Of a stretch of 64,000 bases of DNA, positions 16,335 to 23,838 are shown one piece after another (the first letter of the stretch is position 1; the number at the start of each line of letters is the position of its first letter). The DNA is from Lutimonas vermicola (lineage in GTDB: Bacteria > Bacteroidota > Bacteroidia > Flavobacteriales > Flavobacteriaceae). The position numbers were made by a program, and so were the translations under genes. Where the stretch lies: the NCBI RefSeq assembly GCF_038433205.1, contig NZ_JBCDNA010000003.1, positions 186,001 through 250,000 of the forward strand. The letters are read 5' to 3'. Below the pieces are notes generated by a model that was not told the origin of the DNA, did not search any database, and saw nothing but the letters and a program-made list of their open reading frames with translations.

Positions 16335-17285
16335 TTAGTTCATGCCTGACGACAATATGTTATTTATCTTGACCTTATAGAGCCTGCTTTGACCATTTTC
16401 ATATCCGCTAAATTCCTTCAAAAGCTCCTCTAAATTTTGGTAGGCCCTATTTGAGGTTAGGTTGCTTCTTTTACTTGTAAAATATAAAGTATTAGAATTC
16501 ATATCTACAAAGGGACAATAATCGATTTCATCCGAATTAACCTGGTTTCCCAAATTTACAGAGGGTTGCCATCCACTGCCTTTATTGAAGCTTATATACA
16601 AATCTCCGCTTCCCAGGCCATCGGGTCGATTGAAACCGGTAAAAATAAGAAAGCTTTCATCAGGAGAGACAAAGGCATTAAATTCATAACCTTCTGTATT
16701 AATGGATTCACTTAGAGAAATAGGTTCCTGATACATGTCTCCGTCCCATTTGCTAAGGAAAATATCATCTTTTCCTTTTGTCGTAGACAAATTACTTGTG
16801 AAATATAAATTCATATTATCCGACAAAGAAGGATAGAATTCATTTTTTTCGCTGTTCACTGGCGACCCTAAATTTACCGGTTTGTCCCATTCAGCGGAAA
16901 GGGTTTGGCGCGAAACATACCAAATATCATAATCTTTGACCTCATCACCTGTGTTTTTCAAAGGGCGGTTAGAAGCAAAATACAGTCTTAAATTATCCGG
17001 GCTCAAAAAAGGTTCTATATCCTGGTAATTACCCGAGAATGAAGCAATAAACGGTTCTGACCACTCCTCTTTGGTTTTTTTTATATGCATGATGGCCGAA
17101 ATTTCTCCATTTGGACTTTGCAGGGTAAAATAAGCTTCATCACCCGATGAAGCCAAGGTAAAATCCCTGATATTTTCAAATTTTGACAAAGAAGTGAAAG
17201 CAGGTTCAACCTTTTCAAGCCGCTGACACCATAAAACCTGGCTCGTCAATGATATCAAATAAATTAATTGCCACTGAATCCCCAT
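16335..17285 (-). CDS. Exported PD40 (TolB-like) beta-propeller protein
   Basis: A 316-residue secreted or periplasmic protein with an N-terminal signal (WQLIYLISLTSQVLWCQ). Several PD40 repeats are visible with the pattern P-(S)-L-S-x-D-x-x-x-L-Y-F-x-S-(N): DIEPFLSPDNLRLYFASNRP, FYPSLSDNMNLYFTSNL, FVSPDESFLIFTGFNRP and PFVDMNSNTLYFTSKRSN. Together they form a small propeller that would bind a partner protein or glycan. It lacks an OmpA domain, unlike the larger PD40 protein at 52.4-55.4 kb. It is 38 bases upstream of the Crp-like gene on the same strand; function is unknown. Confidence 0.82.
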   Translation of the reverse strand: MGIQWQLIYLISLTSQVLWCQRLEKVEPAFTSLSKFENIRDFTLASSGDEAYFTLQSPNGEISAIMHIKKTKEEWSEPFIASFSGNYQDIEPFLSPDNLRLYFASNRPLKNTGDEVKDYDIWYVSRQTLSAEWDKPVNLGSPVNSEKNEFYPSLSDNMNLYFTSNLSTTKGKDDIFLSKWDGDMYQEPISLSESINTEGYEFNAFVSPDESFLIFTGFNRPDGLGSGDLYISFNKGSGWQPSVNLGNQVNSDEIDYCPFVDMNSNTLYFTSKRSNLTSNRAYQNLEELLKEFSGYENGQSRLYKVKINNILSSGMN

Positions 17286-17570
17286 ATTGTTGTTCTTTTT
17301 CGGAATTGATTCATGTTTTTGAATTTTTATGTTTTCATAGAAGGCCTAATCGGCTTCACTTTGTAATTGATTTATTCCTTTATTTAAATAAATGGCCCCT
17401 GGCTCCAAACCTTACTGTTCTTGCCGAAGAAAATGGTAGGTTTACTAGCCGGAGTACTTTCTCAATCAAGAGCTTCTGAAGCAAAAGGCAACAGTATTTC
17501 ATGAAAACCGTTTATAATATCTTAGCATATTCAAATTTGGGATCCCTCAGATCAATTACCCAACCGGAAC

Positions 17571-18380
17571 CTACTCCTCAACTCTTTTGATATTGATAAA
17601 CGGACTTCTTAACTGATAAAAAAATGACTGCTTATGGGCTCCTTCAAATTCTTTAAGGCCATAATTGATCTCTTGCACAGGTTTGGTCTTGAAAGTTCCA
17701 AAAAGCTTGTCCCAAACAATAAAGAGGGTTCCATAATTCGAATCGGTATAATATTGGTCCTGTTCGTGATGCACTTTATGATAGTTGGGCATCATGAATA
17801 ACCAGCCAAACGCCTTATCTAACCAAATGGGATAGGTTAGGCTTGTGTGCTGCATAAACAGCACCGGGAACAGTAAAAACAAAAATATATTCATCGACAT
17901 GATATCAAGGCCAAAAATCACGGAAAAAGCCAATTCACCAATGGTAAAAAAGATGATGTCGGTTGGAAAGGTCCTGAAGCTTGTTGAGGCGTCCATAGAG
18001 GTATCACTGTGATGAACACGGTGTTGTCTCCAAAGCAAGGGCGAAACATGATCCAGCCTGTGCAACCAGTAATCTGATAAGTCAAGTATAATGACTCCTG
18101 CCAGGACCTTAAACCAATAAGGCATGCTTATAAGGTTAAATAAACCCAGTTGATAGGTGCTGATCCCGTCGAAAGTAGTGACGACCAAAAACCCTAACAC
18201 TGATCCTGTCGCAATCGCCAGCAATTGAAACAAAAAATTATGGAATAAATGATTGATCTTGCTCCCCACATGCTCCCTCTCCCGACGGTTAAAGAAAGTT
18301 TCAAGTACAAAAAACAAAATGATAAGACCCACTACTATATAATTGGGGTCTATGGCTAAAAGGGTGTTGATGGTTTCCAT
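17571..18380 (-). CDS. Sterol-desaturase/fatty-acid hydroxylase family membrane protein
   Basis: A 269-residue integral membrane di-iron enzyme. The histidine clusters that bind iron are intact: HRLDHVSP (~residue 107), HRVHHSD (~residue 120) and YHKVHHEQD (~residue 199). About four hydrophobic segments surround them. The family hydroxylates or desaturates lipids such as fatty acids or sterol-like compounds; in flavobacteria the lipid is not known, and this one is not next to carotenoid genes. It is 12 bases downstream of a DUF6265-like gene, suggesting co-transcription. Confidence 0.88.
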   Translation of the reverse strand: METINTLLAIDPNYIVVGLIILFFVLETFFNRREREHVGSKINHLFHNFLFQLLAIATGSVLGFLVVTTFDGISTYQLGLFNLISMPYWFKVLAGVIILDLSDYWLHRLDHVSPLLWRQHRVHHSDTSMDASTSFRTFPTDIIFFTIGELAFSVIFGLDIMSMNIFLFLLFPVLFMQHTSLTYPIWLDKAFGWLFMMPNYHKVHHEQDQYYTDSNYGTLFIVWDKLFGTFKTKPVQEINYGLKEFEGAHKQSFFYQLRSPFINIKRVEE

Positions 18381-18392
18381 AAGGTTATAAAT

Positions 18393-18872
18393 TTAAGGGA
18401 TTCTTACAAACTGGAACAATACTACTTTTCCGTCTCCCGAGATAACGGCGTTAAGGCCTTTTTCAACTTTGGCATAGCGAATCTTCTTAGGGAATTCATT
18501 GGCCTTGTTTTCGCAGGTAAAACTCTCCAAGTCAATTTGGGTTACTTTGAAAATCGTGGGCTCAACAGCGTCATGTCCTTTCACTTCAAAGTTCCAGCTA
18601 TCTTTTGATTTGATCAATCTGATTGATTCCTGCCATAGCGTGTCTGAGGCTTTTAAGGTATAGCCGCTGCCTTTTAATTCAGTATCATCAATTTTTTTCC
18701 AGTGTTCAAAAGTTTGGGACCCTTCCTGGTCATTTGTTCTTTTCCAGCTTCCGAGAAGCCAATCGAAATTGACTTGATCCTCATTTGATTCAGGGAAAGC
18801 ATTTTTATCATTGCTTAGATCAGAAAACCCGAGAAAACAGCACAGGCTAATAAACAGGAGTATGTTTTTCAT
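18393..18872 (-). CDS. DUF6265-like exported protein
   Basis: A 159-residue protein with a short signal peptide (MKNILLFISLCCFLGFSDLS). The conserved start of the mature domain is FDWLLGSWKRT, and later WQESIRL and a C-terminal FQFVRIP; this pattern fits the DUF6265 lipocalin-like group. Ligand unknown. The ATG at 18872 gives the signal peptide; longer upstream forms do not. It lies 12 bases before the fatty-acid-hydroxylase-like gene. Confidence 0.7.
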   Translation of the reverse strand: MKNILLFISLCCFLGFSDLSNDKNAFPESNEDQVNFDWLLGSWKRTNDQEGSQTFEHWKKIDDTELKGSGYTLKASDTLWQESIRLIKSKDSWNFEVKGHDAVEPTIFKVTQIDLESFTCENKANEFPKKIRYAKVEKGLNAVISGDGKVVLFQFVRIP

Positions 18873-19036
18873 GGTATTGAATTTGCTGATTTCGTAAAAG
18901 TATCCTAAGATACTCAATCTTATTGAATGGGTCAAATCTGTTGAAAATGACCGTTTTACTTAGTTTCTGAATCAAAATTATCCTTCTATTCTCAAAGATT
19001 ATCTTTACCTTGATCGCAATTCTTATCCAACCCATT

Positions 19037-19561
19037 ATGAAAAAAACGCTACTTCTGATCTTGATACTTCTATCCTTACAATCTTGTAACAACGCTGATG
19101 CGTACATGGTGTTTTCTGAAGTTCCGGACCTTACAATGCCGGATAATGGCCTTCGTTTTAAAGAAATTGAAAATTATAAAAACTATAAAATTGTGGCCAC
19201 GCATTTTGTGACTGATAATAGCGAACTCCGCTATATTCTGGCCAATAAAAAAGCTTTTATAGCCCTTTCTAAAGAGCAGCCCTTTCCTGAAGGCAGTATT
19301 TTAGTGAACATCGCCTGGAGCGTAAAGAATATGTCAACCTTTAAAGAGGCCTTGGAAGCTGATGAAATTCAGCAAATCGATTATTCCATTAAAGACAGTA
19401 AGCAATTCTCACAAAACCCCGGTAATTGGGGTTATGCAAGTTTTGAAAAACGAAACGGAAATTATCAGAGCTCAACGGGAGGTACGGCAAGGTGCATCGC
19501 CTGTCACAATAATGCGAAAGAGACTGATTTTAAATTTACAACTTACCAAAAAATGCAGTAA
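19037..19561 (+). CDS. Lipoprotein cytochrome P460
   Basis: A 174-residue lipoprotein (lipobox LQSC at ~residue 16) with a C-terminal CxxCH heme site (CIACHNNAKETDF, about residue 155). The P460 architecture is seen: early FKEIENYKNYKIVATHFVTDN, then EGSILVNIAW and GNWGYASFEK before the heme motif. P460 proteins oxidise hydroxylamine or bind nitric oxide in the periplasm; which applies here is not readable, and the crosslinking Lys needs structural alignment. It stands alone, transcribed away from the DUF6265 gene, without an ammonia-oxidation operon. Confidence 0.8.
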   Translation: MKKTLLLILILLSLQSCNNADAYMVFSEVPDLTMPDNGLRFKEIENYKNYKIVATHFVTDNSELRYILANKKAFIALSKEQPFPEGSILVNIAWSVKNMSTFKEALEADEIQQIDYSIKDSKQFSQNPGNWGYASFEKRNGNYQSSTGGTARCIACHNNAKETDFKFTTYQKMQ

Positions 19562-19718
19562 TTAACTTATTTCGAGTCTTTGTCCTGGCTTTGGAATTGT
19601 ATAAATTACGGAGAAGCCTGACTTATTTTAAGGGCTGTAAAGGAGAAAAATTGATGAATTGACCGAATTTTGAGTCCCGTTATTTTCATTAATTCAAATC
19701 TCAATCACTTCCTTTACC

Positions 19719-20369
19719 ATGAAGCCTGTATTTCCAGTAGAAATTTTAGAATATAGTACTGAACAGCACCGGTTCAAAAATTCAAAAAGGCACAGAATAA
19801 TCTATATCATCTTATTGTTGAGTTTACTTGCTATATGTGTAGCCCTGCCCCTTATAAGAATTGACCTTTACAAGACTTCTTCAGGGATAATCAGATCAGA
19901 AAAAGAGATAAATCCGGATGCAAGCCCCAAAAATGAAAGGAATACTGCTGATTTTATATATCAAAATGACAGTGTACTGCTGCTCAAAAGGTTGGAAACA
20001 TCAAATCCTGGCTTTCTAATAAGTTCCCTTGATGGGGCATCTCCACAAACTGATCTTGTTGTCGAATGTTATTTATCTCCTTCAGATATGGCTTTGATCA
20101 AAAAAGACCAGAAAGTTAAATTTCGGATACATGCCTTTAAACAAGGGTATTGGGGTTTAGCCTCAGGGCATATTATTGGGATATACAGGAGCCTTGTTAA
20201 AATCAATGATCTTCATATGTACAGAATTTTATGTTCCCTGGATGAAACCAATCTTTTTTTAAATAAAACGACAATGGCAAATCTTCAAAAAGGCATGGCG
20301 CTTACTGCCCGGTTTCTTCTGGAAAAGAAGTCCCTGCTTCAATTATTGTTCGACTCGCTACATAAATAG
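19719..20369 (+). CDS. Half-length HlyD-family adaptor of the bacteriocin exporter
   Basis: A 216-residue inner-membrane adaptor for peptide export. It has a cytoplasmic N-terminus, one TM helix (~residues 26-44, ending ALPLIRIDLYKTSSGIIRSEKE) and a C-terminal beta-barrel-like segment (LVVECYLSPSDMALIKKDQKVKFRIHAFKQGYWGLASGHIIGIYR ... GMALTARFLL). In normal HlyD relatives (~400 residues) a lipoyl domain and long coiled-coil hairpin lie between those parts; here only ~60 residues remain. The reading frame is intact, so it looks like a shortened but coding gene. It is 23 bases upstream of the C39 ABC transporter. A partner outer-membrane channel is not in the window. Confidence 0.72.
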   Translation: MKPVFPVEILEYSTEQHRFKNSKRHRIIYIILLLSLLAICVALPLIRIDLYKTSSGIIRSEKEINPDASPKNERNTADFIYQNDSVLLLKRLETSNPGFLISSLDGASPQTDLVVECYLSPSDMALIKKDQKVKFRIHAFKQGYWGLASGHIIGIYRSLVKINDLHMYRILCSLDETNLFLNKTTMANLQKGMALTARFLLEKKSLLQLLFDSLHK

Positions 20370-20392
20370 AATCACACTTGCTTTAAACAATT

Positions 20393-22558
20393 ATGTCAAA
20401 ACTGAACATTAAACAACAGGATATTACAGACTGTGGAGCAGCCTGTTTATCATCTATATCTTCTTATTATAAACTTTATATTCCCATTTCAAAAATCCGT
20501 CAATTGGTTGGAACCGACAAGGAGGGGACCAATCTTATGGGTCTAATCGAGGGGGCAGAAAAACTGGGATTTGACGCAAAAGGAGTAAAGGGAGCAGAAG
20601 CAAGCCTGCATAAAATTCCAATACCGGCAATTGCCCATATTATTATCAACGGCCGTTTACAGCATTTTGTCGTGATTTACAAAGTTTCCGAAAAAAAGAT
20701 CCGGATCATGGATCCTGGAATCGGTCAACTCAAAAATGTTTCTATTGATAGCTTTATTAAACAATGGACCGGTGTTCTTGTCATTTTGCTTCCAAATGAT
20801 TCTTTTATGCCCGGAAATGAAAAAGTGTCTTTGATGTTAAGGTTCTGGTATTTGTTAAAGCCCCATAAATTTACCTTGATACAATCCTTGATAGGATCTG
20901 TATTCTACACCCTTCTTGGATTTTCAACCTCTATATATATTCAGAAAATCACTGATCATGTTCTCGTAAACGATAATACTAATTTACTGAATATCATGAG
21001 TATATCAATGGTCTTTCTATTAATCATACAAATCATTCTCAGTGTTTTTAAAGATATTTTTCTCCTTAGGTCCGGACAGGAAATTGATGCCCGGTTAATC
21101 CTTGGGTATTATAAACACCTTTTAAAACTTCCCCAGAAATTCTTTGACACGATGCGTGTGGGTGAGATATTGTCTCGTATCAACGATGCTGTGAACATCA
21201 GAATATTTATTAACAATACTTCTTTAACCCTAATGGTGAATATATTTATTGTTTTGTTCTCCTTTATGCTGATGTTCACTTATTATTGGAAACTAGGCCT
21301 TTTAATGCTGGCCGTGATTCCGATTTATGCAATGATTTTTTTGATCACCAATGCATTGAACAAAAAAACAGAACGAGTGATTATGGAAGCCTCCGCGGAT
21401 CTTGAAAGTCAGTTGGTAGAATCCTTACATGCAATAGCTACTGTGAAACAATTCGGGCTTTTAGACTATATGCATACCAAAACTGAAACTAAGTTTATCA
21501 AGCTTCTCAAAATTGGATATCGCTCTTCACTAAATCATATCTTTAGTCAATATTCAACACAGAGTGTTACGAGTTTATTTACAATTTTGTTGCTATGGAT
21601 CGGTTCTTTTTACGTCATTGCAAAGGAATTATCCCCAGGGGAATTGTTTTCGTTTTATGCGATCATCGGTTATTTTACCGGTCCGGTATCGGCGCTGATA
21701 TCCTCCAATAAAGCAATTCAAAACGCGATCATCGCGGCCGACAGGCTTTTTGAAATCCTTGATCTCGAGATAGAATCAAAAGATATTAAATATCAAATTC
21801 ATGAATCAGCAATAAACAGCATAGAATTTAAAAACGTCTCATTCAGATACAGCAACAGGCAAAATATATTCTCTGATCTTAATTTGTGCCTAAAAAAAGG
21901 TGAAATCACCGCGATTGTTGGCGAAAGCGGTTCGGGAAAATCCACACTGCTGAACTTACTTCAAGGCCTGTATCCAATAAACAAAGGAAGTATTCTTCTA
22001 AATGAACGAGATATAAAATATATGTGCCTGTCAAGTGTAAGAGCACTTATAAGCGTGGTTCCTCAAACTATTCATCTTTTTGATGGTAATATTATTGACA
22101 ACATTACTATAGGATCATCGGATATCAATATGAAAAAGGTTCTAACGGTTTGTACATCTCTCGAAATAATGCAATTTATAGAAGATCTGCCTCAGGGGTT
22201 TTATACGCAATTAGGTGAAAACGGAGCTTCGCTGTCGGGAGGTCAAAAACAACGAATTGCCATTGCCAGGGCTCTTTATAAAGACCCTGAAGTCCTGGTC
22301 CTTGATGAAGCTGCGGCATCTCTTGACAGTGAGGCTGAATATGCGCTTCAAAAAACGCTTCTCGGATTTAAAAAAACCGGGAAAACGGTTATTCTGGTTT
22401 CTCATAGGTTGCTCAAACTGACTTTTGTAGACAACCTTTTGGTGCTAAAGGACGGAAAACTTGTTGAGCAAGGCAGCCACAATGAATTGATCCATAAAAA
22501 CGGGTCGTATAAAACGCTTTGGGAAAAGCAATTTCCTCAATCCTCAAAAGTCATTTAA
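20393..22558 (+). CDS. C39-peptidase ABC exporter (PCAT) for double-glycine peptides
   Basis: A 721-residue inner-membrane exporter that cuts leader peptides and transports the cores. The N-terminal C39 domain has Cys14 in QQDITDCGAACLSS, His91 in LQHFVVIY and Asp107 in RIMDPG, a complete catalytic triad. Six TM helices (~residues 160-440) follow. The ATPase has Walker A GESGSGKS (510-517), signature LSGGQ (614-618), Walker B VLVLDE (634-639) and the H-loop VSHRL. Its expected substrates are the three double-glycine peptides encoded 0.5-1.2 kb downstream. The gene sits 23 bases after the HlyD-like gene and 26 before the HTH gene, so probably one operon. Confidence 0.95.
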   Translation: MSKLNIKQQDITDCGAACLSSISSYYKLYIPISKIRQLVGTDKEGTNLMGLIEGAEKLGFDAKGVKGAEASLHKIPIPAIAHIIINGRLQHFVVIYKVSEKKIRIMDPGIGQLKNVSIDSFIKQWTGVLVILLPNDSFMPGNEKVSLMLRFWYLLKPHKFTLIQSLIGSVFYTLLGFSTSIYIQKITDHVLVNDNTNLLNIMSISMVFLLIIQIILSVFKDIFLLRSGQEIDARLILGYYKHLLKLPQKFFDTMRVGEILSRINDAVNIRIFINNTSLTLMVNIFIVLFSFMLMFTYYWKLGLLMLAVIPIYAMIFLITNALNKKTERVIMEASADLESQLVESLHAIATVKQFGLLDYMHTKTETKFIKLLKIGYRSSLNHIFSQYSTQSVTSLFTILLLWIGSFYVIAKELSPGELFSFYAIIGYFTGPVSALISSNKAIQNAIIAADRLFEILDLEIESKDIKYQIHESAINSIEFKNVSFRYSNRQNIFSDLNLCLKKGEITAIVGESGSGKSTLLNLLQGLYPINKGSILLNERDIKYMCLSSVRALISVVPQTIHLFDGNIIDNITIGSSDINMKKVLTVCTSLEIMQFIEDLPQGFYTQLGENGASLSGGQKQRIAIARALYKDPEVLVLDEAAASLDSEAEYALQKTLLGFKKTGKTVILVSHRLLKLTFVDNLLVLKDGKLVEQGSHNELIHKNGSYKTLWEKQFPQSSKVI

Positions 22559-22584
22559 GCTAATTCTATATATAAACCTCCATT

Positions 22585-22950
22585 ATGAAAAACCTAAAAC
22601 AACTGGAAAGACTTCGAAAAATTCATCGAATGATAAAGCTTGAAAATACAGGAACCCCCTCAGAGCTGGCAGAGAAACTGCATATCAGCACCAGGCTTAC
22701 CTATCTTTTACTTGAACAATTGAGAGAATTTGACGCTCCTCTATACTTTAACCGGCGGACAAAAACATATTATTATAAAAATGATTTTGAGTTAACGATT
22801 AACATTTCAGTTCAGGTAATCACCCATGAAAAATTGGTCAATATTTACGCTGGGGGAAAATTTGCAGATTATGTTATTTCACTGCAAGGAGGCTGCAGTA
22901 AGCAAAATTATCTTTGTTACCTCAAAAAAAAGCTAGACGTAGCCGGTTAG
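22585..22950 (+). CDS. Small HTH protein of the bacteriocin locus
   Basis: A 121-residue protein with an N-terminal DeoR/Lrp-like winged helix-turn-helix (LERLRKIHRMIKLENTGTPSELAEKLHISTRLTYLLLEQLREF, residues ~6-48, then a beta wing FNRRTKTYYYKN). The C-terminal ~50 residues have no recognisable ligand domain and contain two Cys (GGCSKQNYLCYLKK). It probably regulates peptide-gene expression. It lies between the transporter and the first precursor, 75 bases from the latter. Confidence 0.72.
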   Translation: MKNLKQLERLRKIHRMIKLENTGTPSELAEKLHISTRLTYLLLEQLREFDAPLYFNRRTKTYYYKNDFELTINISVQVITHEKLVNIYAGGKFADYVISLQGGCSKQNYLCYLKKKLDVAG

Positions 22951-22988
22951 ACGTAACCATATTTTGAAAAATCAAATGTAAAATCTGA

Positions 22989-22996
22989 TATCTATG
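22989..22996 (+). promoter_or_regulatory. Possible promoter TATCTATG before the first precursor
   Basis: A 7/8 match to TAnnTTTG with a TTTTG 22 bases upstream (22962-22966), 29 bases before the ATG at 23026. It could allow separate expression of the precursor genes. Weak evidence. Confidence 0.25.
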
Positions 22997-23025
22997 GAAT
23001 CTGGATGTCAAAAAACTAAAAATTT

Positions 23026-23199
23026 ATGAATGAATTAAATTATGCCACGAATGAATTATCATTCGACGAATTGACAACAACAACCGGAGGTCATCCGATT
23101 TTAGTTGTTTTAGGAGTAGTTACAACAACAGTAAGTCTTGGAAGGGCCTTGGATCAAGCGGGTCAATGGTTTCTCGAAGGATGGAATGCGCCAAATTAA
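23026..23199 (+). CDS. Double-glycine-leader peptide 1 (bacteriocin-like precursor)
   Basis: A 57-residue precursor. The leader is 22 residues and ends LSFDELTTTTGG, matching the classic pattern L-S-x-x-E-L-x4-G-G. The predicted core of 35 residues starts HPILVVLG, is hydrophobic and aromatic-tailed (GQWFLEGWNAPN), and contains an S-xxx-A-xxx-A ridge (SLGRALDQA). The downstream peptide-2 gene begins 5 bases after its stop. The function as a bacteriocin is inferred from leader, C39 transporter and neighbours; the core itself has no homolog I can name. Too short for normal gene callers. Confidence 0.8.
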   Translation: MNELNYATNELSFDELTTTTGGHPILVVLGVVTTTVSLGRALDQAGQWFLEGWNAPN

Positions 23200-23204
23200 T
23201 CAAT

Positions 23205-23372
23205 ATGGAAAATCTTGAATATACATATTGCATTTACCTGAACCAGGATCAATTGATTGAGTGCAATGGAGGAGGCCCTATTAAAGATGCCGTGGAATGG
23301 TATTATAAATCTGTAGGGAGTTTTTACCGTGGAATCTACGATGGACTCATGGGAAATGAGCAAATCACTTAA
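23205..23372 (+). CDS. Double-glycine-leader peptide 2 (bacteriocin-like precursor)
   Basis: A 55-residue precursor starting at the ATG at 23205. The 23-residue leader ends LNQDQLIECNGG, matching the same leader pattern with N for S and Q for E. The core of 32 residues starts GPIKDAVEWYYK and carries S-xxx-G-xxx-G (SFYRGIYDG), the helix-pairing ridge typical of class IIb two-peptide bacteriocins. A third Gly follows the cleavage pair, so the exact cut could shift by one residue. A longer in-frame start upstream at 23166 would overlap peptide 1 and lose the compact leader, so it is not preferred. Confidence 0.75.
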   Translation: MENLEYTYCIYLNQDQLIECNGGGPIKDAVEWYYKSVGSFYRGIYDGLMGNEQIT

Positions 23373-23384
23373 AAAAAGAGAATT

Positions 23385-23615
23385 ATGAAAACTAAAATCA
23401 ATATCGGACTTTTATTTATATGTGTTGGGTTTTTTAATTTACTTTTTTTCCTGGATACCATCATAACAGACCCTATGGATGACTTTTCAATTTTTTCGGT
23501 AGATTCAAGCAAAACCATAAATACCATATACTATTTTATGATAAGCGTGATATTGATTTGTACTGGTATTTATTATCTCAAAAGAAATAATCTTAAAAAC
23601 AAAAAATTAAAATGA
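23385..23615 (+). CDS. Two-TM small membrane protein, candidate immunity protein
   Basis: A 76-residue basic protein with two hydrophobic helices (~residues 7-25 and 48-66), an acidic loop (ITDPMDDFSIFSVDSSK) and a strongly basic tail (RNNLKNKKLK). Small membrane proteins of this kind placed beside precursor genes commonly protect the producer. Its stop overlaps the ATG of peptide 3 (ATGA), implying coupled translation. No sequence family is recognised, so immunity is an inference from size, membrane nature and position. Confidence 0.68.
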   Translation: MKTKINIGLLFICVGFFNLLFFLDTIITDPMDDFSIFSVDSSKTINTIYYFMISVILICTGIYYLKRNNLKNKKLK

Positions 23616-23788
23616 CACAATTAAAAATTTCAAGTGTAACAAAACTCAATAACAAAGAACTGCAATTAATAAGAGGCGGAACGGATCCCGCATCGGGTTC
23701 ATATGCGGCGGGTTACGCTATAGGCAGCTGGTTTAGGGAAATGTACAACATCTGGTCATACGGCCTTACCCATCTTACAGACCGCTAA
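23612..23788 (+). CDS. Double-glycine-leader peptide 3 (bacteriocin-like precursor)
   Basis: A 58-residue precursor overlapping the previous gene by 4 bases (ATGA). The 23-residue leader ends LNNKELQLIRGG, an exact match to L-[SN]-x-x-[EQ]-L-x4-GG. The 35-residue core starts TDPASGSYAAGYAIGSW and holds S-xxx-G-xxx-G (SYAAGYAIG), then an aromatic amphipathic segment (WFREMYNIWSYG). It is the last gene before the terminator. It pairs naturally with peptide 2 by shared ridge and register. Bacteriocin activity is inferred. Confidence 0.8.
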   Translation: MTQLKISSVTKLNNKELQLIRGGTDPASGSYAAGYAIGSWFREMYNIWSYGLTHLTDR

Positions 23789-23792
23789 AAAC

Positions 23793-23827
23793 AAAAAATG
23801 CCTCGTTGTTTAACGAGGCATTTTTTT
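23793..23827. terminator. Bidirectional terminator closing the bacteriocin locus
   Basis: ATGCCTCGTT/AACGAGGCAT pair perfectly around a GTTT loop; flanking A and T runs extend the stem and give U-tracts both ways. It also serves the convergent YrdB-like gene. Confidence 0.92.
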
Positions 23828-23838
23828 ATGTGATTCCT

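Noticed and set aside
18847..19107. Minus-strand frame bridging the DUF6265 and P460 genes
   Set aside because: It overlaps both divergent genes' starts and has no family features; the region is an intergenic promoter area.
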